64,000 nucleotides of DNA from Actinoplanes oblitus (lineage in GTDB: Bacteria > Actinomycetota > Actinomycetes > Mycobacteriales > Micromonosporaceae). Each line of letters opens with the position of its first letter. The first letter of the stretch is position 1. Below, one piece after another: positions 8,459 through 18,770 of this stretch. The notes beneath the pieces are model-generated. The model searched no databases, had not been told where the DNA came from, and saw only the letters and a program-made list of their open reading frames with translations. The translations under genes were made by a program, and so were the position numbers. Location of the stretch: positions 1,875,501 to 1,939,500 of the forward strand of contig NZ_CP126980.1 in the NCBI RefSeq assembly GCF_030252345.1, in the 5' to 3' direction.

Positions 8459-9919
8459 GTGGACGGGACCGAGACCGGCTGGGGCCGGCCTGCGGAACCA
8501 GCCCCGCGCTGGCGGGCTCTGCTCGACCGTGCCCGGCATGGTCACCGCGCCGACGAGCCCGCCGAGGAGCCGAAACCGGAACCCGCGGCGCTCCCGCAGC
8601 AGTGGGGCCAGCAGCCGCTGCCGACCCGCGGGCCGGCTCGCCCGGTGAATCCGCTGGACAGCCGCCAGGGGTACGAGCTGGACAGCCGGCCGGGCTATGA
8701 CGGGCAGCGCCGCGCCGCGGAGCCGGATCCGCGCGCCGAGGTGCCGCGCCCGATGCCGCAGCGCCCGATCAATCCGCTGGACCCGCGCTGGCAGGCCCGG
8801 CCGGAGCCACCGCAGCACAGCTTCTTCGAGCCGGCGCCGCGCTCGCCGCAGCCCGCCCCGCCGCCGCCCGCCCCGCCGGTGCGGGGGGCGTACCCGCCGG
8901 CACCCGGCTATCCGGCACCGAACGGTTATCCGCCACCCGCCTACCCGCAGGCCTACGCGCCGGCCCCGGCGCCGCCGGCCGCGCCCGCGCCGGTGGCGCC
9001 GCAGCCGGTGTCCCCACCACCCGCGCCCGCCCCGATGGCGCAGCCGGCCCCGGCCGTGCCGTCGGCGCCGGCGGGCGCTCGGATCGAGTGGCGGCAGACC
9101 CGCCCCGACGACGGCACGGAGCGGGCCGTCGGCGTCATGCGGCGCAAGCTCGGGCAGCCCCGGGTGCTGGCGTTCGCCAACCCCAAGGGCGGCGTGCACA
9201 AGACCACCGCGACAGTGCTGGCCGCGGCCACCATCGGCAGTGTCCGCGGGCGCGGCGTGCTCGCCTGGGACGACAACGAGCTGCGCGGCACGCTCGGGCT
9301 GCGGGCCGGCAGTGCCCGGCACGCCCGGACGATCAAGCACCTGCTGACCGATCTGGAGCGGATCGAGGGACTGCACGGCGACGCGCTGCTGCAGGAGCTC
9401 GACGCCTATCTGCGGCACGCCTCCGACGGGTCGTACGACGTGCTGGCCGGCGAGGAGAACCCCCGGTTCGCCCAGCGTCTGGACCAGGCCACCGTGCGCC
9501 GGGTGACCGACCTGCTGCGCCGGACCCACGACGTGATCTGCGTGGACACCGGCAACAACGTGGAGAGCGTGAACTGGCAGACGGTCATGCGGATGGCCGA
9601 CCAGCTGGTGATCACCACGGTGCCCCGGGAGGACGCCGCGTTCACCGCCGACTGGATGCTCGACGTGCTGGAGGAGAGCGGGATGGGCGACATGGTGGCG
9701 AACGCCGTGACGTTGATCTCGTGTCCCTCGCCGGGTGCGCTGCCGCTGCTGGAGGACTTCAAGAAGCACTTCGCGACGCGTACCCGCGCGGTCGCCGTGG
9801 TGCCCTACGATCCGGCACTGGAGGTGGGTTCCTCGATCGAGTACGGGGACCTGCAACCCGAGACGCGGCAGGCTTGGCTGCGCGCCGCGTCGGTGATGCT
9901 GGAGCCGTTCGCGGAGTAG
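8459..9919 (+). CDS. Proline-rich ParA/MinD-like ATPase
   Basis: A 486-residue protein with about 200 residues of Pro/Ala/Gln-rich disordered sequence followed by a ParA/MinD-type P-loop ATPase domain (about 230-486). The layout resembles EspI-like ATPases of ESX systems and other actinobacterial ParA homologues of unknown role. The Walker A region is NPKGGVHKTT, residues 241-250: it keeps the deviant-Walker lysine K243 and the main lysine K248 but has H247 where glycine is usual. CVDTGNNV serves as the switch region. GTG at 8459 follows AAAGGA by 6 bases. No parB, parS or ESX gene lies nearby, so the partner is unknown. Confidence 0.85.
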   Translation: MDGTETGWGRPAEPAPRWRALLDRARHGHRADEPAEEPKPEPAALPQQWGQQPLPTRGPARPVNPLDSRQGYELDSRPGYDGQRRAAEPDPRAEVPRPMPQRPINPLDPRWQARPEPPQHSFFEPAPRSPQPAPPPPAPPVRGAYPPAPGYPAPNGYPPPAYPQAYAPAPAPPAAPAPVAPQPVSPPPAPAPMAQPAPAVPSAPAGARIEWRQTRPDDGTERAVGVMRRKLGQPRVLAFANPKGGVHKTTATVLAAATIGSVRGRGVLAWDDNELRGTLGLRAGSARHARTIKHLLTDLERIEGLHGDALLQELDAYLRHASDGSYDVLAGEENPRFAQRLDQATVRRVTDLLRRTHDVICVDTGNNVESVNWQTVMRMADQLVITTVPREDAAFTADWMLDVLEESGMGDMVANAVTLISCPSPGALPLLEDFKKHFATRTRAVAVVPYDPALEVGSSIEYGDLQPETRQAWLRAASVMLEPFAE

Positions 9920-9955
9920 GCTGATCGGTCTCGCCAACAGAAGAGGGGGTCCCGG

Positions 9956-12900
9956 GTGTCCGACTCGTTCGTGCATCTGCACGTTCACACCGAGTATTCG
10001 ATGCTCGACGGAGCGGCCCGGGTCAAGGAACTCATCAGCGAGGCCAAACGGCTCGGGATGCCGGCCGCCGCGATCACCGACCACGGCAACATGCACGGCG
10101 CCTACGAGATGTACACGCAGTCCAAGGCCGCCGGGATCACCCCGCTCATCGGTGTCGAGGCCTACGTCGCGCCGGACTCGCGGCTGAACAAGAGCCGGGT
10201 CAAGTGGGGCCGCCCGGAGCAGAAGAGCGACGACGTCTCCGGTAACGGTGCGTATACCCACATGACCATGTGGGCGCGCAACGCGGTCGGCCTGAAGAAC
10301 CTTTTCCGGCTCAACTCGCGGGCCTCCATCGAGGGCCAGCTCGGCAAGTACCCGCGGATGGACTTCGACATCATCGCGGAGCACGCCGAGGGCATCATGG
10401 GCACCACCGGCTGCCCGTCCGGCGCGGTGCAGACCCGGCTGCGGCTGGGCCAGTTCGACGAGGCGCTCAAGTCGGCGGCGATGTACCAGGAGGCGCTCGG
10501 GAAGGATCACTACTTCCTCGAGATCATGGACCACGGCCTGTCGATCGAGAAGCGGGTCCGCGACGGCCTGCTGGAGATCGGCCGGAAACTGGGCATCCCG
10601 CCGCTGGTCACCAACGACTCGCACTACACCTTCGAGGCGCAGGCCGAGGCGCACGACGTGCTGCTCTGCGTGCAGACCGGCAGCAACATCGCCGACCCGA
10701 ACAGGTTCCGCTTCGACGGCAACGGCTACTTCGTCAAGTCGGCCGAGCAGATGCGCGCCGTCGACTCCTCCGAGGCCTGGCAGGAGGGCTGCCGCAACAC
10801 GCTGCTGGTGGCCGAGAAGGTGGACATCGACGGGATGTTCACGTTCAAGAACCTGATGCCCCGGTTCCCCATCCCGGACGGGATGACCGAGGAGGAGTAC
10901 TTCCGGCAGGTCGCCTTCGAGGGCCTGCGCAAACGCTTCCCGGACGGGATCCCGGACACCCACGTCACGCAGGCGGAGTACGAACTCGGCGTGATCATCA
11001 GCATGGGCTTCCCGGCGTACTTCCTGGTGGTCGCCGACTTCATCCAGTGGGCGAAGCGGAACGGCATCGCGGTGGGCCCGGGCCGTGGCTCGGCGGCCGG
11101 CTCGCTCATCGCGTACGCCATGGGCATCACCGACCTGGACCCGCTGCCGCACGGCCTGATCTTCGAGCGGTTCCTCAACCCGGAGCGCATCTCGATGCCG
11201 GATGTCGACATCGACTTCGACGAGCGCCGGCGCGGCGAGGTCATCAGGTACGTGACCGAGAAGTGGGGCGACGACAAGGTCGCCCAGATCGCCACGTTCG
11301 GCACGATCAAGGCGAAGGCCGCGATCAAGGACTCGGCCCGGGTGCTCGGCTACCCGTTCGCCGTCGGTGACCGGATCACCAAGGCGATGCCGCCGGACGT
11401 GATGGGCAAGGGCATCCCGCTCGAGGGCATCTTCGACAAGGAGCACAAGCGGTACAACGAGGCCGGTGAGATCCGCTCGCTCTACGAGACCGACCCGGAC
11501 GTCAAGAAGGTGATCGACACCGCGCGCGGCATCGAGGGCCTGATCCGGCAGACCGGCGTGCACGCCGCCGGCGTCATCATGAGCGCCGAGCCGATCATCG
11601 ACCACATCCCGCTGATGCGCCGGGCCAGCGACGGCGTCATCATCACGCAGTTCGACTACCCGACCTGCGAGACGCTCGGCCTGCTGAAGATGGACTTCCT
11701 GGGCCTGCGGAACCTGACGATCATCGACGACGCCAACAAGAACATCGAGATCAACCACGGTGAGCCGCTCGACCTGCTGGCGCTGCCGCTGGACGACAAG
11801 GCCGCCTACGAGCTGCTCGCCCGTGGTGACACGCTGGGCGTGTTCCAGCTCGACGGCGGGCCGATGCGGTCGCTGCTGCGGCTGATGAAACCGGACAACT
11901 TCGAGGACATCTCCGCCGTGCTGGCGCTGTACCGGCCCGGCCCGATGGGCGTCGACTCGCACACCAACTACGCGCTGCGCAAGAACAAGCTCCAGGAGAT
12001 CACCCCGATCCACCCGGAGCTGGAGGAGCCGCTGCGGGAGATCCTGGAACCGACGTACGGCCTGATCGTCTACCAGGAGCAGGTGCAGCGCGCCGCGCAG
12101 ATCCTCGCCGGCTACAGCCTCGGCCAGGCCGACCTGCTGCGCCGCGCGATGGGTAAGAAGAAGAAGGAGATCCTCGACAAGGAGTTCATCCCGTTCCGCG
12201 ACGGCTGCCGCGAGCACGGGTACTCCGACGAGGCGATCCAGGCGGTGTGGGACGTGCTGGTGCCGTTCGCCGGTTACGCGTTCAACAAGGCGCACTCCGC
12301 GGCGTACGGCCTGGTGTCCTACTGGACGGCCTACCTCAAGGCGCACTACCCGGCCGAGTACATGGCCGGTCTGCTCACCAGCGTCGGCGACGACAAGGAC
12401 AAGATGGCCGTCTATCTCGCCGAGTGCCGCCGGATGGGCATCCAGGTGCTGCCGCCGGACGTGAACCAGTCGGCCGGCCCGTTCACCCCGGTCGGCAAGG
12501 ACATCCGGTTCGGCCTCGGCGCGGTGCGCAACGTCGGCGGCAACGTGGTGGAGGCGATCGCCCGGTGCCGCAAGGAGAAAGGCGAGTACACCGACTTCTA
12601 CGACTTCTTGTCCAAGGTGGACGCGGTGGCCTGCAACAAGCGGACCATCGAGTCGCTGATCAAGGCGGGCGCGTTCGACTCGATGGGGCACACCCGCAAG
12701 GGCCTGCTCGCCGTGCACGCCGAGGCGATCGACGCGTACGCCGGGGTCAAGCGGAACGAGGCGGCCGGCCAGTTCGACCTGTTCGGCGCGTTCGGCGACG
12801 AGGTCGGCGGCGCGTCGGCAACCGTCGCCATGCCGACCATCGGCGACAGCGAGTGGGACAAGCGGGACAAGCTGACCTTCGAGCGCGAGATGCTCGGCCT

Positions 12901-13489
12901 CTACGTCTCCGACCATCCGCTCGCCGGCCTGGAGCAGGTGTTGCAGAGCAACGCGGACACCAGCATCGCCGCGCTCAACGAGGAGGGCTCGGTCCAGGAC
13001 GGTCAGATCGTCACGATCGCCGGCATCCTCACCGGCGTCCAGCGCCGGATCACCAAGCAGGGCCGGGCGTGGGCGTCGGCCACCGTCGAGGACCTGGCCG
13101 GCGGTGTCGAGACGTTGTTCTTCCCGAACACCTACGAGCTGGTCGGGCAGTACATCGCCGAGGACGCCATCGTGGTGGTCAAGGGCCGGGTGGACCGGCG
13201 CGACGACACCCCGCGGATCATGGCGATGGACATGTCCATCCCCGATGTCTCGCACAACCCGGACAGCAAGCCGGTGGTGCTCACCATGCCGATCACCCGG
13301 GTCACGCCGCCGCTGGTCGACGAGCTCAAGGACATCCTGTCCGGCCACCCGGGCGACACCGAGGTGCACGTCCACCTGCAGAACGGGAAACGCACCACAG
13401 TCATCCGGCTGGTGGCGGCCCGGGTCGCCGCGACGCCCGCGCTGCGCGCCGACCTCAAGATGATCCTCGGCCCGGCGGCCGTCGCCTGA
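9956..13489 (+). CDS. dnaE: DNA polymerase III alpha subunit
   Basis: The replicative polymerase DnaE1, 1177 residues, of normal length for actinobacteria. An N-terminal PHP domain (about 1-290) begins with [15 protein letters not shown] and retains the metal-binding histidines expected of the proofreading PHP type. The C-family catalytic aspartates are in PDVDIDFD near residue 417, and the thumb/fingers include [11 protein letters not shown] helix-hairpin-helix and an OB fold (about 1000-1080) follow. GTG start. An imperfect -10-like TAGGCT at the end of the previous gene may provide a promoter. Confidence 0.97.
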   Translation: MSDSFVHLHVHTEYSMLDGAARVKELISEAKRLGMPAAAITDHGNMHGAYEMYTQSKAAGITPLIGVEAYVAPDSRLNKSRVKWGRPEQKSDDVSGNGAYTHMTMWARNAVGLKNLFRLNSRASIEGQLGKYPRMDFDIIAEHAEGIMGTTGCPSGAVQTRLRLGQFDEALKSAAMYQEALGKDHYFLEIMDHGLSIEKRVRDGLLEIGRKLGIPPLVTNDSHYTFEAQAEAHDVLLCVQTGSNIADPNRFRFDGNGYFVKSAEQMRAVDSSEAWQEGCRNTLLVAEKVDIDGMFTFKNLMPRFPIPDGMTEEEYFRQVAFEGLRKRFPDGIPDTHVTQAEYELGVIISMGFPAYFLVVADFIQWAKRNGIAVGPGRGSAAGSLIAYAMGITDLDPLPHGLIFERFLNPERISMPDVDIDFDERRRGEVIRYVTEKWGDDKVAQIATFGTIKAKAAIKDSARVLGYPFAVGDRITKAMPPDVMGKGIPLEGIFDKEHKRYNEAGEIRSLYETDPDVKKVIDTARGIEGLIRQTGVHAAGVIMSAEPIIDHIPLMRRASDGVIITQFDYPTCETLGLLKMDFLGLRNLTIIDDANKNIEINHGEPLDLLALPLDDKAAYELLARGDTLGVFQLDGGPMRSLLRLMKPDNFEDISAVLALYRPGPMGVDSHTNYALRKNKLQEITPIHPELEEPLREILEPTYGLIVYQEQVQRAAQILAGYSLGQADLLRRAMGKKKKEILDKEFIPFRDGCREHGYSDEAIQAVWDVLVPFAGYAFNKAHSAAYGLVSYWTAYLKAHYPAEYMAGLLTSVGDDKDKMAVYLAECRRMGIQVLPPDVNQSAGPFTPVGKDIRFGLGAVRNVGGNVVEAIARCRKEKGEYTDFYDFLSKVDAVACNKRTIESLIKAGAFDSMGHTRKGLLAVHAEAIDAYAGVKRNEAAGQFDLFGAFGDEVGGASATVAMPTIGDSEWDKRDKLTFEREMLGLYVSDHPLAGLEQVLQSNADTSIAALNEEGSVQDGQIVTIAGILTGVQRRITKQGRAWASATVEDLAGGVETLFFPNTYELVGQYIAEDAIVVVKGRVDRRDDTPRIMAMDMSIPDVSHNPDSKPVVLTMPITRVTPPLVDELKDILSGHPGDTEVHVHLQNGKRTTVIRLVAARVAATPALRADLKMILGPAAVA

Positions 13490-13519
13490 CCTCGCGGCCG
13501 GATCTGGAAGGATCAGAGG

Positions 13520-14308
13520 GTGCAACCAGAGGAGTCGACCCCGCCCGTGGCGCCGCCACCCATGCCGCCTTCTCCCATGGCGCTGGCGGACCAGCCGGCG
13601 GCCGGCCCGCCGTGGTGGCGGTTGTCGCAGAGCAGCCGCCGGCCGTGGCGCCGGTCGGTGGCCGTCGGAGCCGGCGCGGCCGCCGTGGTCACCGTGCTCG
13701 GCGCGCCGTTCGGGCTGCTCTGGCACGCGCTCGCGCCGAGCGTGCCGGTGATCGACGCGGGTGACAGCGGCATCGTGGTCAACGACCCGTCCCCGGAGCA
13801 GTACATCGCCGCGGACGGCTGGCTCACCCTGCTCGGGATCGGCTTCGGCCTGCTCGTGGCGATCACCGCCTGGCTGCTGATGCGCCGCGACCGCGGGCCG
13901 GCGCTGCTGCTCGGCGTGGTGCTGGGGGCCGGTGTGGGCACCCACTGGATCGCGGTCCCGATCGGCGAGCTGATCGGCAAGGACGCCTACGAGCAGTGGC
14001 GGGCCACCGCCACCCAGGGCGCGACCTACCTGGCGCCGCCCGAGGTGCACTCGCTCGGGCCGACGCTGGTGCCGGCCTTCGTGGCGGCGATCGTGCTGAC
14101 CCTGCTGGCCGGCTGGTCCAACGACCCGGACCTCGACCATCCGGGCGCGCAGCCCGGTTACGGGCCCAACCACGGGCAGTACGGGCCGATCGAGGAGCAG
14201 CGGCCGATCGGCGCCGACCCGTTCAGTTCGGGCTGGCCGGCCGGGCCAGATCCGACAGCGGCACCGGCACCGCCCGCACCCGGGCCAGCAGACCAGCCTC
14301 GCGGTTGA
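13520..14308 (+). CDS. DUF2567-like integral membrane protein
   Basis: A 262-residue protein with a cytoplasmic Pro-rich N-terminus (about 1-45) and four predicted membrane segments (about 50-72, 93-115, 127-145 and 178-195), then a Gly/Pro/Tyr-rich C-terminal tail. Length, topology and position next to dnaE resemble DUF2567 proteins of actinobacteria; the assignment is tentative and the function unknown. The last 86 bases overlap the 3' end of the convergent LON-domain gene. Confidence 0.72.
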   Translation: MQPEESTPPVAPPPMPPSPMALADQPAAGPPWWRLSQSSRRPWRRSVAVGAGAAAVVTVLGAPFGLLWHALAPSVPVIDAGDSGIVVNDPSPEQYIAADGWLTLLGIGFGLLVAITAWLLMRRDRGPALLLGVVLGAGVGTHWIAVPIGELIGKDAYEQWRATATQGATYLAPPEVHSLGPTLVPAFVAAIVLTLLAGWSNDPDLDHPGAQPGYGPNHGQYGPIEEQRPIGADPFSSGWPAGPDPTAAPAPPAPGPADQPRG

Positions 14309-14930
14309 GCAGCCGCAGCTCGGCGCGCAGCCGGGCGGTGGTGTCCGGCGCGGCCAGCAGCGAGTGCCGCTCCTCCAGGGTGAGCTGGGCGGTGGCGGCG
14401 ACCAGGTGGGACAACACCGTGGCATCGTCCGGCACCTGATCGAGGATCTCCGCGTTCGGCCGGAGCAGCTCCAGGTACTGCTGGAAGGCCGTGAGCACAC
14501 GGGGTTTCAGCAGCTCGGCGGTCTGGTCGGGTGACTCGTCGTCGGGCAGCCACTCGACCCGGGCGGTCAGATAGGGCTCGGAGCCCTGCTCGACGTCGAG
14601 GATCCGGAACCGGCGCCGGCCCACCGTCATGATGTCGAACCGGCCGTCGGGCAGCTCGGACACGTGGCGCAGCTCGGCGGTGCAGCCCACCTCGAACAGG
14701 TCGGCGGCGCCGACCGGGTCGGGCGGCGGGGCGGGGCCGTCGCCGGGCTCCGGCGCGACCTCGCTGCCGTGCCGGAGGGTGACCACGCCGAACTCGCTCG
14801 GCGGCTCGGCCGGCTGGGCGGCCAGCTCCCGCACCAGAGCGCGATAACGCTCCTCGAAGATGTGCAGGGGCAGCACCAGACCGGGGAAGAGCACCGTGCT
14901 CAGCGGGAAGACCGGCAGCCGATCGCTCAC
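14223..14930 (-). CDS. LON peptidase substrate-binding domain protein
   Basis: A 235-residue protein made of the N-terminal substrate-recognition domain of Lon protease without the ATPase or protease parts. The family start LPVFPLSTVLFPGLVLPLHIFEERYR is clear, then FGVVTLRHG and RRFRILDVE, and a helical C-terminal part with EERHSLLAAPDTTARLR. Such stand-alone LON domains are common in actinobacteria and have no settled role. The gene ends inside the convergent membrane protein gene. Confidence 0.88.
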   Translation of the reverse strand: MSDRLPVFPLSTVLFPGLVLPLHIFEERYRALVRELAAQPAEPPSEFGVVTLRHGSEVAPEPGDGPAPPPDPVGAADLFEVGCTAELRHVSELPDGRFDIMTVGRRRFRILDVEQGSEPYLTARVEWLPDDESPDQTAELLKPRVLTAFQQYLELLRPNAEILDQVPDDATVLSHLVAATAQLTLEERHSLLAAPDTTARLRAELRLLNREAGLLARVRAVPVPLSDLARPASPN

Positions 14931-14991
14931 GGGTTCAGCCTAGTCGTCCGCTGACCTTGGTCAACCCAGCGCCGGGCGGTGCGGTCCGCGA

Positions 14992-15372
14992 CTATGCGGT
15001 GGCGGCGCCGGCGCCGAGGTCGAATTCGTTGCCCTCCGGGTCACGCATGGTGATCCAGTGCCAGCCGAACGCCTGGTGCTCGTCGACGCGGGTGGCGCCG
15101 AGGGTGAGCAGCCGGTCGACCTCGGTCCGCCAGTCCGGCACCTGACGAGCGGCCAGATCGAAGTGCAGCCGGTTCTTGCCCCGCTTGGGCTCGGGCACCT
15201 TGATGAACATCAGCGCCGGAGCGCTGCCGGTGGACGCGGCGCCGTGACCGATGGTGGCGAAGTCCGGACTGGCATCCGGGTCGACCTGACGATCCAGGGC
15301 CTGCGCCCAGAACGTGGCCAGTTTCTGGGCGTCGGCGCAGTCGATGACGATCTGGGCGATGGACAGGGGCAT
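14992..15372 (-). CDS. VOC family glyoxalase-like protein
   Basis: A 126-residue single-domain vicinal-oxygen-chelate protein with two beta-alpha-beta-beta-beta units. It carries IAQIVIDCADAQKLATFW at the start, NRLHFDLA in the middle and a typical end, WITMRDPEGNEFDLG. It resembles the Glyoxalase_6-type group; the substrate is unknown. The ATG is preceded on the minus strand by AAGGAA. It lies 31 bases after the MerR gene in the same direction, so it is probably the target or co-product of that regulator's operon. Confidence 0.88.
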   Translation of the reverse strand: MPLSIAQIVIDCADAQKLATFWAQALDRQVDPDASPDFATIGHGAASTGSAPALMFIKVPEPKRGKNRLHFDLAARQVPDWRTEVDRLLTLGATRVDEHQAFGWHWITMRDPEGNEFDLGAGAATA

Positions 15373-15403
15373 CAGATTTTTCCTTACTGGAGATCGACGG
15401 GGT

Positions 15404-16237
15404 TCAGGACGACGGGGTGACCGGCCAGCACACCTCCGTCCGCAGCTGGGCCGGGTCATCGGTGTCGGCGGACGTGACCAGATAGAGCTCGCGGACCGGC
15501 CCGGTGGCCCCGATGCCGCGGTCGAGTACCTGCCGGCCCAGGGCGCCGTAGGTGCGATCCAGGTCGGCGCACGGCCCCGCGTGCACGGCGACCGCCAGCC
15601 GCTGGGCGGGCAGCACACCCCACCGCACCCCGCCGGCGTCCGGACTCCCGGCGCGCTCGCCGGCCCCGGACGCGGTGACCGGCAGGAACGCCGTCACCCG
15701 GCCACCGGCTTGGAACCACTCGAAGGCGTACAGGGCACCGCACGGCCCGCCCGGCGTGAGACCCCACCGGCCGGCCACGGCGTACAGCGACGGGTAGGCC
15801 ATCTCGCACCACGGCGTGAGGCTGTCCTGATCGACGTGACCGTCGATCATCAGGCATTGCTGTTCCGCGGCGTGCCGGATGGTCAGCTCAGCGGCGGCGG
15901 CACCGCCGGTCAGCAGTGCCCGCAACGACCCGACGGCCGCCGCGGTCGCCGTCAGCTCGCGCCGCAGCACGTCCAGGTGGTCGGCGATCAACGCGTCCCG
16001 GGACTGCGGGTCGGCCGCCGACACCACCCGCCGTACGCCGGCGACCGGCATCCGGACCTCGCGCAGCCGGCGCACCAACTGCGCCAGCTCCACCTGATCC
16101 GCCGTGTAGTAGCGGTAGCCCGTCGACGGATCGACCAGCGCCGGCTCCAGGACGCCGGCGTCGTGGTAGTGCCGCAAGGCCTTGACCGTCAGATGGGTCA
16201 GCCGGGAGAACTCGCCAACAGTCAGTAACTCTGCCAC
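15404..16237 (-). CDS. MerR family regulator with GyrI-like effector domain
   Basis: The N-terminal MerR winged-helix domain is seen as LLTVGEFSRLTHLTVKALRHYHDAGVLEP with TGYRYY, followed by a coiled coil (about 75-115) and a GyrI/BmrR-type ligand-binding domain (about 120-277). Such regulators sense small hydrophobic molecules. The frame extends to GTG at 16252, but the promoter's -10 box covers that codon. Transcription would then begin at about 16237, exactly at the next in-frame GTG (GTG GCA GAG), giving a leaderless mRNA and 277 residues. It is transcribed with the VOC gene and diverges from hisD. Confidence 0.88.
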   Translation of the reverse strand: MAELLTVGEFSRLTHLTVKALRHYHDAGVLEPALVDPSTGYRYYTADQVELAQLVRRLREVRMPVAGVRRVVSAADPQSRDALIADHLDVLRRELTATAAAVGSLRALLTGGAAAAELTIRHAAEQQCLMIDGHVDQDSLTPWCEMAYPSLYAVAGRWGLTPGGPCGALYAFEWFQAGGRVTAFLPVTASGAGERAGSPDAGGVRWGVLPAQRLAVAVHAGPCADLDRTYGALGRQVLDRGIGATGPVRELYLVTSADTDDPAQLRTEVCWPVTPSS

Positions 16238-16243
16238 CCGGAC

Positions 16244-16274
16244 AGCCTTCACCCTCCCGCAGCGGGAGAGTCAA
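16244..16274 (-). promoter_or_regulatory. MerR-type promoter/operator with 19-base spacer
   Basis: On the minus strand a -35 box TTGACT (16269-16274) and a -10-like AAGGCT (16244-16249) are 19 bases apart, the overlong spacing that MerR proteins correct by twisting DNA. The spacer holds a perfect 15-base palindrome, CTCCCGC-A-GCGGGAG (16254-16268). The site most likely mediates autoregulation of the MerR/VOC operon. Confidence 0.78.
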
Positions 16275-16374
16275 GCGGCGCCGGGCCGGAAGATCGTGGA
16301 GGAGAAATGGTGATCTGCGCGTCTCAACGCCTGGGCCGCGGCCTCGTGGCGGTGAGACCGCCGGCGTGGCCGCC

Positions 16375-16380
16375 TAGACT
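16375..16380 (+). promoter_or_regulatory. -10 box of hisD, leaderless type
   Basis: TAGACT ends 6 bases before the hisD GTG, the spacing seen for leaderless transcripts in actinobacteria. No Shine-Dalgarno sequence lies in the 6-base gap. The -35 element is weak. Confidence 0.55.
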
Positions 16381-16386
16381 GTTCCC

Positions 16387-17697
16387 GTGCTGAATCGGAT
16401 CGACCTGCGCGGCTCCCGCCGGGACCCGCGCGGTCTGCTGCCCCGTGCCCAGCTCGACGTCTCCGTGGCCGTCGAGAGGATTCGTCCCGTTGTCGAGGCG
16501 GTCCATCAGCATGGGTTCAGCGCGATCCGGGAGGCGACGCGGCGATTCGACGGGGTCGAGCTGGAGCGCCTGCGGGTGCCCGCCGAGGCGATCACGGCCG
16601 CGGCCGAGACGCTCGACCCGGCGGTCCGCGCCGCCCTGCTCGAGGCGATCACGCGGGCCCGCAAGGTGCACGCCGACCAGCGCCGCACCGACACCACCAC
16701 CAAGGTGGTCGACGGTGGCACGGTCACCGAGCGCTGGGTGCCGGTCCGTCGCGTCGGGCTCTACGTGCCCGGCGGCCTCGCCGTCTACCCGTCCACCGTG
16801 GTGATGAACGTGGTGCCCGCCCAGGAGGCCGGCGTCGAGGGCCTGGTGGTGGCCAGCCCGCCGCAGCCGGAGAACGGGGGCCTGCCCGACTCCCGGGTGC
16901 TCGCCGCGTGTGCCCTGCTCGGCGTCACCGAGGTCTACGGGGTGGGCGGCGCCCAGGCGATCGCCATGCTGGGTCACGGCTCGGACGGCGTCGACGAGGC
17001 CGACCGCTGTGAGCCGGTCGACGTGATCACCGGGCCGGGCAACATCTGGGTCACCGCCGCCAAGCGGCTGCTGCGCGGCGTGGTCGGCATCGACGCCGAG
17101 GCCGGTCCCACCGAGATCGCCATCCTGGCCGACGAGACCGCCGACCCGCGGCACGTCGCCGCCGACCTGATCAGCCAGGCCGAGCACGACCCGCTGGCGG
17201 CGAGCGTGCTGGTCACCGACTCGACGGCGCTCGCCGACGCGGTCGAGGCCGAGCTGGCCGTGCAGGTCGCCACGACCAAGCACGAGGAGCGGGTGCGCAC
17301 CGCGCTGACCGGTGAGCAGTCCGGTGTGGTGCTGGTCGACGACCTGGAGCAGGGTCTCGCCGTGGTGGATGCCTACGCCGCCGAGCACCTGGAGATCCAG
17401 ACACGGGACGCGCGGGAGTGGGCCATGCGGGTCCGCAACGCCGGCGCCATCTTCGTGGGCGCCTGGTCGCCGGTGTCGCTGGGCGACTACGCGGCCGGCT
17501 CCAACCACGTGCTGCCGACCGGGGGCTGCGCGCGGCACTCGTCCGGGCTGTCCGTGCAGTCGTTCCTGCGCGGCATCCACGTGATCGAGTACGACGAGGC
17601 GGCGCTGCGCGACGTGGCCGGCCACGTGGTGGCGCTGGCCAACGCGGAGGACCTGCCGGCGCACGGCGACGCGGTGAAGGCCAGGTTCGCTCAGTGA
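16387..17697 (+). CDS. hisD: Histidinol dehydrogenase
   Basis: HisD catalyses the last two steps of histidine synthesis, oxidising L-histidinol to histidine with two NAD. The 436-residue product is of normal length and shows the family motifs [39 protein letters not shown] and the zinc/catalytic segment [10 protein letters not shown], with AEHLEIQ and SNHVLPTGG later. It opens the his cluster, preceded by a likely leaderless promoter, and overlaps hisC by 4 bases. Confidence 0.96.
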   Translation: MLNRIDLRGSRRDPRGLLPRAQLDVSVAVERIRPVVEAVHQHGFSAIREATRRFDGVELERLRVPAEAITAAAETLDPAVRAALLEAITRARKVHADQRRTDTTTKVVDGGTVTERWVPVRRVGLYVPGGLAVYPSTVVMNVVPAQEAGVEGLVVASPPQPENGGLPDSRVLAACALLGVTEVYGVGGAQAIAMLGHGSDGVDEADRCEPVDVITGPGNIWVTAAKRLLRGVVGIDAEAGPTEIAILADETADPRHVAADLISQAEHDPLAASVLVTDSTALADAVEAELAVQVATTKHEERVRTALTGEQSGVVLVDDLEQGLAVVDAYAAEHLEIQTRDAREWAMRVRNAGAIFVGAWSPVSLGDYAAGSNHVLPTGGCARHSSGLSVQSFLRGIHVIEYDEAALRDVAGHVVALANAEDLPAHGDAVKARFAQ

Positions 17698-18770
17698 CGA
17701 CGATCGACGAGCTGCCGATCCGGGACGACCTGCGGGGTAAAACGCCCTACGGCGCCCCGCAACTGGACGTCCCGGTGCGGCTGAACACCAACGAGAACTC
17801 GTACCCGGTGCCGGACGACGTGGTGGAGGCGATCGGCAAGGCCGTCCAGGCCGAGCTGCGCGACCTCAACCGCTATCCCGACCGGGACGTGATCGGCCTG
17901 CGCACCGAGCTCGCCGGGTACCTCGGCCACGGCCTCACCACCGCCAACGTCTGGGCGGCGAACGGTTCCAACGAGGTGCAGCAGCAGCTGCTCCAGGCGT
18001 TCGGCGGGCCGGGCCGGTCGGCCCTGGGCTTCGGCCCGTCCTACTCGATGCACCCGCTGCTGGCGCAGGGCACCGGGACCCGGTGGATCGGCGCCCTCCG
18101 CGACCCGGATTTCGGCCTCGACCCGGACCGGGCGGTCGCCGAGATCGAGAGACACGACCCGGACCTGGTCTTCCTCTGCTCACCGAACAACCCGACCGGC
18201 ACCGCGCTGGACCCGGCGGTGATCGACGCGGTGCTGGCGGCCGCGCGGGGCATGGTGATCGTGGACGAGGCGTACACCGAGTTCGCCCGTCCCGGCACGC
18301 CGAGCGCGCTGACCCTGCTGCCCGGCCACCCGCGCCTGGTGGTGAGCCGGACGATGAGCAAGGCGTTCGGCTTCGCCGGTGGCCGGCTGGGCTATCTCGC
18401 CGCCGACCCGGCAGTGGTGGACGCGGTCCAGCTGGTCCGCCTGCCCTACCACCTGTCCGCGATCAGCCAGGCCGCCGCCAAGGCGGCGGTGGTGCACCGG
18501 GCGTCGCTGCTGAGGACCGTCGAGGCGATCAAGGAACAGCGTGACCGGATCGTCGAGGTGCTCCGGGCCCGTGGGGTGCGGGTCGCCGACAGCGACGCCA
18601 ACTTCGTGCTGTTCCGGACCCAGCCGGACCAGAAGGCCGCCTGGCAGCAGTTCCTCGACCGCGGGGTGCTGATCCGCGACGTGGGCCTGGCCGGCTGGCT
18701 GCGGGTCACCGCCGGCACCGCATCCGAGACTTCCGCATTCCTTGATGCCGCTGAGGAGATCCTTTCGTGA
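17694..18770 (+). CDS. hisC: Histidinol-phosphate aminotransferase
   Basis: A class II, fold-type I PLP aminotransferase that converts imidazole-acetol phosphate to histidinol phosphate. The 358-residue product shows [12 protein letters not shown] at the N-terminus, [19 protein letters not shown] and the PLP lysine K223 in [17 protein letters not shown]. The frame is open far upstream inside hisD, but GTG at 17694 overlaps the hisD stop as GTGA and gives the family length. It couples to hisB by another GTGA overlap. Confidence 0.96.
   Translation: MTTIDELPIRDDLRGKTPYGAPQLDVPVRLNTNENSYPVPDDVVEAIGKAVQAELRDLNRYPDRDVIGLRTELAGYLGHGLTTANVWAANGSNEVQQQLLQAFGGPGRSALGFGPSYSMHPLLAQGTGTRWIGALRDPDFGLDPDRAVAEIERHDPDLVFLCSPNNPTGTALDPAVIDAVLAAARGMVIVDEAYTEFARPGTPSALTLLPGHPRLVVSRTMSKAFGFAGGRLGYLAADPAVVDAVQLVRLPYHLSAISQAAAKAAVVHRASLLRTVEAIKEQRDRIVEVLRARGVRVADSDANFVLFRTQPDQKAAWQQFLDRGVLIRDVGLAGWLRVTAGTASETSAFLDAAEEILS

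Noticed and set aside
7550..14500. Very long open frame on the minus strand opposite dnaE
   Set aside because: It is a GC-bias shadow: composition is Arg/Val/His-rich without domains, and it runs opposite dnaE and two other well-supported genes.
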